Shown piece by piece: positions 38,393-50,055 of a stretch of DNA of 64,000 nucleotides (position 1 is its first letter; each line of letters starts with the position of its first letter). The DNA comes from Paragyromitra xinjiangensis (lineage: Eukaryota > Ascomycota > Pezizomycetes > Pezizales > Discinaceae). The stretch lies in NCBI GenBank assembly GCA_038503065.1, contig JBCAMK010000007.1, positions 744,001 through 808,000 on the forward strand, given 5' to 3'. A program made the position numbers and the translations under genes. The notes beneath the pieces were generated by a model. The model was given only the letters and a program-made list of their open reading frames with translations, was not told the origin of the DNA and made no database searches.

Positions 38393-40819
38393 ATGGAACA
38401 CGAGAGCCAAGCAGCGGAGTAAGACTACCCATTGAAGAAAGCGTGATAGATAATTGACAACTCTCTAGTTTGCATGCCTCAGCAGTGGTCCCCAAAACAC
38501 ACCGACCAGAGGATCTTAGTGGAGGTGCTCTGTCGATGAATCCTCCAGCATATCAATCAGTTTCTCATGATAGTACTGTCACTACCTATAGCCAAGATGG
38601 CGAAGAGCCAACAGAGATTGAGAAGGAGACTCTGAGAAGGGTTTCTGATAAACTCCCAATTTCCGCCTGGTTTGTTGCCGTTGTTGAACTTGCGGAGAGA
38701 TTCAGTTATTATGGAATATCAGGACCTTTTCGTACGTGAAAGCCTTAGATTGACTCTATTTAACACATAGGTGTTCCAATACTTACAATTGATTTCTCTA
38801 TCGCAGAAAACTATATGCAGAACGCTCGCGATGACTCCTTGAGGCCTGGTGCCCTTGGTAAATAATATCATTTCTGAATAGTCCACTCTTAGAAACTAAT
38901 ATAATTGTACAGGAATGGGTCAAACGGGAGCCACTGGACTTTCCTACTTCTTTCAATTTTGTAATTTCCCTCCCTGTGCAAAAGAAACTCCATCACGGGA
39001 TGATACTTATTCAATTTGTTAGGGTGCTATGTTACACCTATCCTCGGAGCTATCATCGCGGATCAATATCTCGGGAAATACAACACTATCCTGTTGTTTG
39101 CCTGCATTTACGTCGTTGGACTTTGCATACTTTTCATCACTTCTCTTCCATTCGCCCTTGATAACGGCGCTGGTCTTGGGGGTCTCGTTGCTGCCATGAT
39201 AGTCATTGGCTTGGGAACTGGCGGAATTAAGAGTAATGTTTCTCCTCTTATTGCTGAACAATATCGGGAGACGAAGATGAAGATCAAGACCTTAAAGAGT
39301 GGGGAGCGGGTCATCGTTGATCCAGCAGTAACCATCCAGTCAATGTATGCTCCCTTGACTTCACTTTCAGACTTTGCTTTGCTAATCCCGATGCTAGCTA
39401 CATGATTTTCTATATGTGCATTAATGTCGGCTCTCTTTCCTCAATCGCAACAACTGAGCTCGAGCTTAACGTTGATTTCTGGGCAGGTATGGAACCACAA
39501 TCCCCCAGAACTTCCCGTAAATAAAGCTAACTTGGGATTTGCACAGCCTACTTGCTTCCGTTCCTTGTTTTCTTCGTCGGTGTCGGCGCTCTTCTCCTTG
39601 GAAGGAAATATTATATTGTCCGCCCACCGAAGGGATCTGTCATCAAGGACGCCTTTAGTGCGATGTGGATCGGTCTTAGATATGGTAAAGGCAATATGGA
39701 CGCCGCTAAATCTGTCTACCGCGAAGAATTTGGCGTCACGCGATCACTACCTTGGAATGATCTATTTGTGGACGAACTTAAGAGAGCGTTGGTGGCTTGC
39801 AGGGTTTTGTAAGTTCAATTTGACGAAGTTTTCCAAGGTCCGATACTGACTTCGTCTGGGAATAATAGCATCTTCTTTCCTATCTATTGGATTGTGTATG
39901 GACAGATGACTAATAATTTTACTTCGTAAGCTAATTCCCCCGGCTGAGTGGGGCTTCAATTCTAACAAATACGTGTAGCCAAGCTGGTACTATGGCGACT
40001 CACGGTATTCCCAACGATATCATGCAAAAGTACTATTCGCCTAGAAGCAGATGATTAGGGTAACACGAGGCTAACATCCTTCTGTAGCATCGATCCTATT
40101 ACAATCATCATTTTCGTCCCGATTTGCGATCAAATTCTATACCCACTTTTGAGAAAATTTGGCATTGAGTTTAAGCCAATTACCAGGATTACAGTAGGAT
40201 TCTTCCTTGCCGCACTATCTATGGCCTATGCTGCTATTGTACAACATAGTAAGTACTTTCATTTCCCGAGAACGAAAGCAACGGGATGTTAACTTCGGAT
40301 CTTCCCATTACAGTCATCTATACCAGCCCACCATGCTACAGATTCCCACTTGTAGATGAATGCAGCAACGGAGGAAACATACCAAACCAGGTCCATGTTG
40401 CTGTCCAGACACCGGGTTACCTTTTCATCGGTCTTAGTGAGATTTTTGCTTCCATTACTGGGCTAGAATATGCCTTCACAAAAGCCCCTCCCTCGATGAA
40501 ATCTTTCGTAAGTTCACAGACTCTTACACATTTCACAAATAGCTCTAACACTGAGCCACAGGTCATGAGTATCTTCCTCCTAACAAGCGCCCTCGGATCT
40601 GCCATCGGAATCGCCTTATCACCAACCGCCGAGAACCCAAAATTGATGTGGATGTACGTCGGCCTTGCGATCGCGACCTTTATTACTGGCTGTATCTTCT
40701 GGCTATTATTTAGGCGGTACAATGACACCGAGGAAGAGATGAATAATTTATCGAGAAAGGAAGTAGAGGATGAGCCAGTGCCGGTCACAGAGGTGGGGAG
40801 GGATGCAGAGAAGGTGTAG
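38393..40819 (+). CDS. PTR2: proton-coupled oligopeptide transporter (POT/PTR2 family)
   Basis: Twelve exons: 38393-38418, 38469-38731, 38807-38857, 38913-38960, 39023-39344, 39398-39486, 39547-39808, 39869-39925, 39979-40029, 40088-40248, 40314-40507 and 40562-40819. Together they encode 593 aa. The protein imports di- and tripeptides with protons across the plasma membrane. Family marks are ELAERFSYYGISGPFQNYM, the loop GAIIADQYLGKYNTILLF, GTGGIKSNVSPLIAEQY and FFPIYWIVYGQMTNNF. About 12 hydrophobic segments follow a polar N-terminus of about 75 residues. The 26-nt first exon starts at the only nearby ATG that gives a GTAAGA donor. An alternative start is the internal ATG at 38536. The 40030 donor (GTACTA) is weak, but the join keeps MQNIDPITII in frame. 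Confidence 0.93.
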
Positions 40820-41228
40820 TTGGTTGTTTATAATGTGGTTACATGTAGTGTATGATATTGGAATTTATGTGATTGAAGCGGGCATGCGATTTTCCAGTTA
40901 TTCTTTTTTGATGAGTGAAAGTTCATCACTCGATCTGTTCGTCAAAAGGATAGAGTACAAGTTCATAGAGTTTGTTTGGAGCTATAGTTTCATTCTTGAA
41001 GTGGAGGAGTAATCCTTACTGCTAAGTTCTGTGTATGCATAGATCTTTTGCAGCTAGAAACCACCTATAGAGCTTGTTGCCCACCATCAGGCCTTAAAAT
41101 CACCTTTTTCATTCAAGGTATCACCATAATAAAAGAGAAAATAGGTATATACCACCTTAGCAAACCCACAAAATATCACCAACCAATAACCAGCGAATCC
41201 ACAACAAATTCCTACTTCCCACAACCCC
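40820..41228. other. short convergent intergenic region
   Basis: About 400 bp between two converging genes. It has one TACATGTA (40840-40847) shortly after the transporter stop codon and no gene. Confidence 0.6.
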
Positions 41229-44200
41229 TTATTTCTCATCATTACCACCATCCTCTACATGATCCCCATCACCTTCATTACCACCTCCATCACCACTTTC
41301 ACCACCACTATCCCCCTCAGCTTCAACTCTCTTGGTCGGTGGCGCCAAGCTTCCCGCCAAAGACACCCTCTTCCTCTTCTCACCCCTCACCTCCAAATAC
41401 TCAACCTTCTCATCCTGCAAGGGGCCTCCCCACGCTAACCACTCCCCGAGATCAATCTTCTCATCCTCAACATCCCAGAAATCCGCTTCATCTTCCTCGC
41501 CGATCCTTGGATCGTAGTCCTCCTCCTTAAACCGTCTGTGCCCCATGTCGCACTGATACCCCGGCATGTTACGGTCAACGTCATTGGGTTTATCCACCAT
41601 CCATTTTTTAAACAGTTGTATCTCACGCTGATCTGGCCAAGTAAACACTTGCTTCTCAGTAGGCTTATCTGCGGCGGGAGTAGGAGCAACACGGGGTGAT
41701 CGACGATCAAGATGTAGTTTCAGTAGCTCCGACAACGCCTGCTGACCAGTAGGGGCGAACAACTCCGAGTGTCTAGTCGCAACACCAATATTGAAGAGGT
41801 TCCACAACACCTCAAAGATCCTATTTCCATTAGAAGACTCCCCTTGAGGGTGAGGGAAAACATACTCGTCGATCCTCCGATCAATCCTCGCCCAGCTCAA
41901 ACTTGGACCAATGAGCCAGAACGCCCAGTTGTTATCCCCTCTCTCAATTCTAGGGATGACGCCCCGGCCGTCACCTTCTTTGTGAACTGGGGTTAGGAAT
42001 TCAAAGTCCTCTTCGGTAGGCTCGATGATCCCTTTCTCTTTCAACACCTCCTTGACGACGCGGTTGGCATAGTCTTCGAATTTCTGTGGGATGAACACCG
42101 GTATAGCGAGCTCGCGCTCCATCATCTCGTCGATGTTGTCGCCGCAGAAAAGACGCTCGCTGCGTCGACAGAAGTAACCTGTGAAGATGTAGAGATTGTT
42201 AATGGTTGTCCAAGCATCGGCAGGGCTTGCGTAACTAAGATGCGAAGGTGTTAGAAAATATTACCCTCAAAGGCGGGATCATCGCCATATCGAATGTCGG
42301 TCTCAAACGTTATCCAGTTCCTAATCATCTGGTACAGATGGGAGTTGTAGTCACTAATCTCCTTTGCGTATTTTTCGGTTCCGAAGGTAGAGTTCCATTC
42401 ATATTTCGGTAGATCCGCGTAACCGTCTGGTTCGTAGGAAGGGGAGATGAAAGAGTCTCGTTGGATCCTACACCCATTAGCTTCCTCTAGGAGGTAAGAG
42501 TGGTTCAACTCACACCAGCAACCCCTCTAACTCTTTCTGCCATAAAGCCACATGCCAGAAAAACAGCTCGAACCCACCAAGTCCCTTCTTTCCATGCGGC
42601 GTCGACCCGGCATATTGGCGTCGCCCATCAAAGTGGCCTAGGTCAACTAAGATCTTCTCACCTTCGTGGTCTGAGTCCTCTTCGTCCGAGCCACTGTCAT
42701 ACGGACTTTTATATTTACTCCGCTTCGTTTTCCCGATCCACAACCGGTGCACGAAGTCGTCCATAGTATACGCAACCAGCTTAGTGAGTTTCAGCCCTTT
42801 CATGATCTTATGTTTCTCTGCCTCGTCACGGGGAGTAGTAGGTTCAGCAGGTTCAACGAATTCCGATTCAACGGGTGATTCCCATGGATGTCTCTTCGGA
42901 TGGTAGAAGCGGAAGTCGTGCTGTTTAAGCGTACGGAGGTATTGTGGGAGAATCCGAATCCCAAAGCCGCGGTCGGCGTATTTATAGACTCGTGGGAGTT
43001 GGGTTTCTCTTCTATCACCGAGATGGTGGCCTTCTACTAGGTCTGTTGTGAATACTGAGTACCCGGTTTCTAGGGCGCGGGCACATCGTGGGAGCATTAA
43101 GACTTCTGTTCCGTTAAATCCGATAGCGCATGGATCGAGGTCGAAGTTGAGTAATACTTCAGCTGGCGAAGCCACGATCTTGAGAATAATCTACTCACTG
43201 TAAGACGAGCATTCAGAAGTGAGAGTGATGGGAACTAACCTGGATTCTCCGATGCGGGTATTCACTCAAGAAATTGACCGTCTTTGAATTTTTGATAATC
43301 AACTTCTTTGGCACCTCCGCTCCAGCTGCAAGAGCAGCTGCATCAACGTTCTTGGCCCAGATCTCGTAGATGTGTTTAATCTTCTTATTTGCCTCCCGCG
43401 GGTTCTTGATACCGTAGATGTAGACATCGATATCACTATCTCTATCCGCACTCACCCACGTATCCGCCTGCTCTCCCTCCGGTTCCTGATCATCTACACG
43501 GAGCAGGGTATTCAGTGCAATCCCACCAGCAACAACCACATTGCTCCAGTCCAGCCCATCCAAGACACCAGAGGTAGATTCATGGAAAGTCTTGATGTAC
43601 CCCATAGTGGTATTATGGATCCTGATCACAGCAGGCTTCCTCTCATCAAAGAAGCAGAAATTCGACTTGGGAGGTTGACGACGTCGTATCTCACGGTAGG
43701 TACCATTGACCGTAGACCCTGGGAAGACAATATCGAGATTATCATCAAGCGTGACAAGACCAGATATAGACGCGGGATCCTGTCTCATAATGAGTTCATT
43801 CTTAATCACCCAGACCTCCAAATCCATTTTCGCCTCTTTAGCAACCAAATCCTCCTCCTTCCCATCCTCCTCAGAGGAACCCTTAACAAACTCCTGCAAT
43901 CCCCGAAAGGAAACATAATGCATCCGATCCAACACCATCTCCTGCAAGATCTGCGGACTCTTCTGTAAAGTCTGAAGCCCACTCTCAACATCATACCTCA
44001 AGCTCTCCACGACCTTCACCGTCGCAATCTCCTCCAGCGACTTCGCCCCACCCCCAGCAGTCTGACGGTGTCGTGCACCAGAAAGGAACGACGCCTGGTA
44101 AGCGCGGTACGCGAGATCATCCGCTACACGGCTTTCAATGGTTTCAACCGCGAGTGTGCCTGGATCTGGTAGGTCTTCGCGGATATCACGCCAGCGCATG

Positions 44201-44376
44201 GACTCTAGTTTAGGTGGGGGGGAAGGAGGTGGGGATATGGCCGCGGAGGTGGAGACTAGGTAGGCGGTTGCTGCGGAGGCGGCGAGTTCTGTGGGGATTG
44301 GAGTGGGCTCGACATAGGTGTTCGCCGCGGAGAGGATTTTGGTGGGGAGTCGGCCATGGAAGTCGCCTTCGGGCAT
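41229..44376 (-). CDS. 988-aa protein with nucleotidyltransferase-like motif
   Basis: Four exons on the complement: 44376-43240, 43190-42514, 42467-42265 and 42178-41229. All four sum to one frame. Near residues 284-315 the sequence reads VVVAGGIALN, a spacer, then DSDIDVYIYG. This GG...DxD arrangement is the signature of nucleotidyltransferase-fold proteins, with the two Asp residues as potential metal ligands. Downstream are PAEVLLNFDLDPCAIGFNG and many acidic/basic patches. The C-terminus is very Gly/Asp/Glu-rich. I know of no characterised member; the motif could mark an active nucleotidyltransferase or a non-catalytic relative. The joins at 43240/43190 and 42514/42467 have good branch sites. 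The 42265/42178 join is chosen because the nearer acceptor runs into a stop. Confidence 0.72.
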
Positions 44377-46125
44377 GGTTTTAGTGGGGAGGTAGGGGAT
44401 GGGAGGGTGGATGAGGGATGAGGTTTCAATTGCAATTGGGGAGGTTCTTGGGATATATAGTGTATTTGGTTATTATGTTTTACTATGACTCCGCGATTAA
44501 TGCATATCCGCGGATGCGGCAGAGGTGGTGATGATGCAAAGAGGTGAACTGCCAAGAATGTGGGGGGACCCATGTCACAGACAGTGACTCACGACTGCCG
44601 TACCGACCAGGTACAAACCACTGTCTCACTCGACTAAGCTTATTTCTCCAAGCGAATGGTCAATTCCCGGTATCTTTGATTACCTCGGTTTCGACCGATG
44701 GTTCTCCGCACTCTGCCTTACCCCAGGCGGCATGGCGGCATTGCGGCACGCTGGTTGTGACTCAGAGCAATTATAGAAGGTCACGATAGTAATCCAGGTG
44801 CATCAATCACTTGCAGCTCTACTTACCCTAACCCTCATTTTGGGAGCTGGAGGCTAGGAAGAGGTGGATCGCATGCAACAATATATGTAATTATGACCCT
44901 CATCCCTTCGTCGCTACTGACTACTATTTAAAGAACCAAGCCTATAACCCAAATATAGATAGCAGATCATAGACAATAGGCTACGGAATTCCCTCTAAAT
45001 TTCGTACGGCGAAATACCAGAGTCCGGTTCTATATAGCCAGATCGTACTACCTGGGGTTGGTCAGTATCCCACAGGAATGCGCAAAACTAGAATGACTAC
45101 TCGCCGAATATTTCTGGAGGGGTGAGTTGTAGGATAGTTATTACAACTGCAATACATTTCCGAATAAACTATATTCAACTAGCATCAATAATCTAAACTT
45201 TGAGCATGTTCTACACATTACCTTGCGTCTAGAGTGCCTAGGCGTTTCTGAAGACCGTTGAACCTACCCCTGGAGGAACCTCCAGAATGAATTCTTTCCC
45301 TAGCTAGTCTTCCCACATTCTGTCATTCCCAGTCTAGTCGGAACGACCTTTTATCCGCCAGTTTATGTATACGTACCGAACCGAGGCTGAATTGTCGTCA
45401 AACTGATATCAGATCCCACTCTAGAATAGCTGAAGGACATCCCAGAGTTTATCGAGGGGTTAGGTTATAGCCCATTCAGGTGTCTAGTGTTGTATGCTAA
45501 TATCCTCGATATCGCGGGGAGGTGTTCAGCAGGGAATAGATGCTCACTCTTAGCCCACTCCACCAGGGACTAATAATCAGGCGACATCTTAAGTTCATTT
45601 CTGTGTAGAGTCTAGAGGTAATGTTCAAGTCGCGTAAGATATTGATAATTGTCCTCTGTAGAACGAGAAATATTTCCTCCGAGGTTTTTTATAATGCAGT
45701 TCTCGCGAGGTAGCAGCTCCAGGATTAATACTATATTGCACAGGTGCCCAGCAATCATCTCTATCATAGATTGCTGAGTTCTCGTCTCCAAGCACCCTTC
45801 CGTGATGTAGAGACATAGTGTCAGGACCCTATATAACGGGCAGACAACCACAACCCTAACCCTACAGCCAGGCACAAACTCCAACAAAGTCCCATCCAAT
45901 CACGAACCCCCAATTGGCACTCCACCCTATCGTGATCATTGAGCCGCAGATGACAAATCCAACCCCACCGCTATCGATTAGATAAGAACCAGAATATCAA
46001 TTTCTTTGCCACCAGAGCTCAACCTTTTCCGCGGTAACATCTCCGTATGCTTCATCTACGAATAAACATATACTCCTCTTCCTCCTCCATATCCCCCTAA
46101 CCACACTACCGTCGGTATTCTAGCT
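44377..46125. other. 1.7-kb divergent intergenic region
   Basis: It separates two genes transcribed away from each other and must contain both promoters. No gene is supported. Two-unit telomere-like runs appear at about 44825-44835 and 45852-45864, too short to be interstitial telomere. Confidence 0.55.
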
Positions 46126-47837
46126 ATGAGCGCCATTCTCAGCGCCGATGATCTAAACGACTTTATTTCCCCTGGAGTCGCGTGTATTAAGCCTGTTGAA
46201 ACTCTGCCTGCTGCCCCTAAAGATGAATCCGTAAGTCCTTCTTATGCTACTATTTGCTCTGCTACTATCACAATTACTGACAGACCTAGAACCCATATGA
46301 AGTCGTCCGCGAAGATAAAGCCCCCGTCGATCTGGGCCCTGCTCAAATCTCATTAACCGACTGTCTCGCGTGCTCCGGCTGCGTCACATCGGCAGAGGCT
46401 GTCCTAGTCTCTCTCCAATCCCACAATGAAGTTCTCGCAAACCTAGATTCCGAATCAGGGCAGACCAAAAAGTTCGTCGCATTAGTATCACCACAAAGCA
46501 GGGCAAGTCTCGCAGCAACCTACGGCGTCAGCGAAAGACAAGCAGGCTGGATGATCGAGCAACTCCTCTGCGGCCCCGACGGAATTAAAAAAGCCCAACC
46601 AGAGACACCCAGCCTACGAGGCTTCGACATAATCCTCGACACCAATGTAGCCGAAGAACTAGCTCTCCACTACGCAGCCGAAGAATTCCTCGCCTCCACG
46701 TCCTCAATCGCCAAGAAGAAACCTATCTTAACCTCCTCCTGTCCCGGCTTCATCTGCTACCTCGAATCAACCCAACCAGTTCTCATCCCACACCTATCGA
46801 CCTTGAAATCCCCACAAGCAATCCTCGGCACCATCGTCAAAACACTCCTCCAAAACGGAACCGGCCCCGCAGGCGTCTACGTCGTCGGTATCATGCCCTG
46901 CTTCGACAAGAAGCTAGAAGGCGCACGAGGAGAACTCACCTCCGCGGCGTGGAGGGAAGGAGACCCAATACGAGACGTAGACTGCGTCATCACAACCCGA
47001 GAACTCATCTCACTAGCCGAAGCACGAGGGGTAGACTTCTCATCTCTCCCCCGAAGACCAGTCAGTGATGCACACAAGATAGGCGATAAAACACTAAGTA
47101 AGTTCCTCAGCACCAAAACCCGAAAGGACGCTATAGAAGCCGGAACTAGCGGCGGATACCTCCACTATATTGTACAACGTCTCCTTCAAGAACATCCCGG
47201 CTCGGAATTTAGGGTCGAGAAGGGTCGGAATGTTGATACGGTTGATTATGTTGTGTACCGCCCTGGAGAACCTGAACATATCATTGCTCGTCTTGCTCGC
47301 TGCTACGGCTTCCGTAATATCCAGAACCTCGTCCGACGGCTTAAGCCGGCGAAGACTCGTGTACTTCCAAGATTTGGCAGGGCAGCGCATAACGCCACTG
47401 CTGTCGGGCCGCGGAAGAATGTAGTTGCTGCGGCAGCCCGACGGGTGGGTGTGGAGAAGACGGGGGGCGAGTATGCGTATGTGGAGGTGATGGCGTGCCC
47501 GGGTGGATGCACGAATGGGGGGGGACAGGTTAAGTTTGGGGATGAGATTATGAAGTCTGGAGAGAAAGAGGTAGGGAGTCAGAAGGAGTGGTTGGCGAGG
47601 GTTGATGAGGCGTATTATTCTGCTTCTGAGGAGGATGTGGAGGATAGGAGTGTGGATAGTGTGGAGGCGTTTGTGGGTGCGTGGGAGAAGACGACGGGGA
47701 TTGGGAGGGAGAAGCTGTTGTTTACGAGTTATAGGAAGGTAGAGAATGATATTGGGGGGAGGTTGGAGAAGGAGGAGAAGGTTAGTGCTACGGTTAGGGC
47801 TGCGGAGTTGGCGGGGAAGGCGGGGGGTGGGTGGTAG
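46126..47837 (+). CDS. NAR1: cytosolic Fe-S cluster assembly factor Nar1
   Basis: Two exons, 46126-46230 and 46290-47837, give 550 aa. Nar1 is an iron-only-hydrogenase-like protein of the CIA pathway that links the early scaffold to the targeting complex for nuclear and cytosolic Fe-S proteins. The N-terminal cluster ligands are visible: Cys20 and the CxxCxxC in DCLACSGC (60, 63, 66). The H-cluster-like ligands are [11 protein letters not shown] (Cys186) and [12 protein letters not shown] (Cys438, Cys442). The motif [12 protein letters not shown] is also present. The intron acceptor was placed at 46289 because the nearer CAG leads to a stop. Length and motifs agree with fungal Nar1. Codon third positions shift from C/A-rich to G/T-rich between the front and the last third of the gene. 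Confidence 0.95.
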
Positions 47838-50055
47838 TGGGTTCGTTGTGCTTTTTTCGGATTCGTTTGGGTGCTTTACAGGGCATTGAATGGCGTTTTT
47901 ATTGTTTTTGGTCTTAGATTTGGTTTTATAGGGTGCATTTGGTGGTGGGTTAATGAGGTTTCGTTTATATTATATTGTGGGATGCGGTAGAGAAAAGACT
48001 TGCTTTTGTACAGTACAAGGCTGCTGACTTGATACAATAATAAAAGTATTGAAATAGAGATTTCGTAGTCTATTTGGGTGATTGCGTGCTTGAGCTGTAA
48101 TCAAATGCTTATAACTTACAAATTACTGCGATCTTTCTCGTTCCTTGACGAAAATGAGGTGTGTAGGGAGGGCTAACATCAGTCTTGGAGATATAATACT
48201 TCTTCGTCGTTTGAGATCTGCGTTTGGTTCCATTCGCTAGAATTCGGCTAGTGGCTTTTCCTCAAGAGTGCAATGCATATGCAGCGGTAGGGGTTTTATC
48301 GTGTTGTGCTTAAATTGAGAAGATTGTGTTATAGCTAACCCTAGTATCAGGGTGAGAGATTCAGAAAGAGGCAGTTTGTCGTGTATTTTGGGACGAGTGA
48401 CTGTGCGTGCAGCGATCATACTATCCACACTCCAGTCATAGAAAATCAACGTTGGTTTAGAGTTGCGAGGAAACCCGCTAACTCACCAGACAACGACCTA
48501 CGTCCGGGCTAGAGGACCGCTGTTCCGGTGGACATCCGGTCTTGGTTATCCCAATCGACAAGAATAAGGAACAATGATACGACACATGGAACATCGCGCC
48601 TCTGGCCTATCACCTAGGAATTATTATCGTGCTTTTATTAGCCATTTCACGGGAAAGAACCTTTAGTCTCTCTCAAGGCTGAGCCCAGTAGCAAGACACG
48701 TTTTTGCGGCGTTTGCTAGGTTGTGGAGCTAGCTGGAATAGTACAAGTACGAGAACTTCCCGTACAACGACTCGGCTCTCTCGACTCCTTCGGGTCCATA
48801 AATGTGCTCGAATCCCATCTATTAGGGCTTCTTTCTTGCCCTCTCAAGCTTGCTCTGGATCGACTATAGGCTCTATGCTTGGACTGTTATCCTATGGCTG
48901 GTCTGGATGGGGACTCCTTTGTTTTGTGGTCTGGAGGTCAACTGGGAATACTCTTTGTGTTATAAGTACGATGAGGTACCCTACCTGCTGGTTTGTAACT
49001 TCTACAGTACTTTAAACCCATACACTAACCTAACCGCAGCTACGGCCACAGCCTAAGCACGATGATCCCGGAGTCCACTTACACGTACGAGTGGAAAATC
49101 TTGAGGATTGAGAACAAAACCTAAGCAGCAGCACAACCTGAAAGGATAGGACCTCTAAGATGAACTGGGCACTGTTATCAGCATCAAAGAATGCTGAAGG
49201 CAGGGGATGCTGAAAACAAGAATGATAGTGCTAGGTGGTTATGGGGGCGGAGCGCAAACGAAGGCAACCAACACCAAGGACATCAGTACAGCCGCGTCCC
49301 AAAAGTCTTCGCGCCCTAAGAAGACTGCTACGGTGAAATGGTTCTGAAACAAGCTGGATGACGGCGAGCAGAAAGAGAACATAGATACAAATAATGACAT
49401 ACTAGATGAAATCTTACTACTTTATATGCCTTTTGCAGGAACTACAGCCCAATCCGTCGGCGGCCAAGCTTGGTAGTGATGGAGGGGGTGCGAAGACTTT
49501 CGGGACGCGGCTGTACATGGAGGAAAGGCAACACTATTGGACCAATCTAGATACGTTAATATAGCCCTTTACCATCAGCCTTTGGTGTTGCCACGAATTT
49601 TGGATATTGTCAGTATTCTTTCGGGCATTCCCTATCACTCGAATATTAGTGGCTGAGATCGTGATCTCAGCCTCGCCCTTCAACAGCATATCGATATGGA
49701 AACTTCGAAAAAGAAAAAGACCAACACTCCTTAACGCCAGTCTAAACTTGGCCGTTATTTACGTTTCAAGAGCTCCTAATAAAAGGGAGCAGCCGAAAAC
49801 ACGCGCTTAGCCACCGGGAAGAAGCGACTCCTGGGAAGAAGCGACGTCAGCCCGCGGCCCGACCCACAGAACATGGCCTCCCGATTGGAGGCCCAAAGCT
49901 ACGTGGCAGGGTAGCCCGCAGGCGAGTTACACGAAGAATCCACAGCCTAGCAACCGCCGGCAGTGCTTTAAAATCTAATAGTGCTAACATTCACCTCCTT
50001 AGTCCATCAACTAACCTCGAGAACGATAGACCGCGGGAAGCTTCATTCCTAGGTC
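47838..50055. other. 2.2-kb region with mariner-like element, upstream of NLR gene
   Basis: No gene is supported; open frames near 48704-49056 show no motif. The region contains the inverted-repeat element at 49287-49515. It also has a 13-bp direct repeat (GGGAAGAAGCGAC at 49816-49828 and 49833-49845) about 210-240 bp before the NLR start codon. Confidence 0.55.
49287..49515. mobile_element. short Tc1/mariner-like inverted-repeat element (MITE type)
   Basis: The left end reads TA then CAGCCGCGTCCCAAAAGTCT (49289 on). The right end, read on the other strand from 49513, is CAGCCGCGTCCCGAAAGTCT, and is followed outside by TA. Over the first 28 bases the two ends differ at two or three positions. 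The 225-bp body has no open frame of note. Flanking TA dinucleotides and a CAG(N)GTCCCAAAAGT-like terminus are typical of fungal Tc1/mariner/pogo elements, so this is best read as a non-autonomous copy. No transposase is present in the window. Confidence 0.75.

Noticed and set aside
48704..49056. Two overlapping frames of 70-100 codons before the mariner-like element
   Set aside because: No recognisable domain, no joinable exons, and the frames conflict.
49816..49845. 13-bp direct repeat in the NLR promoter
   Set aside because: Only two copies, too little to call an operator or enhancer.
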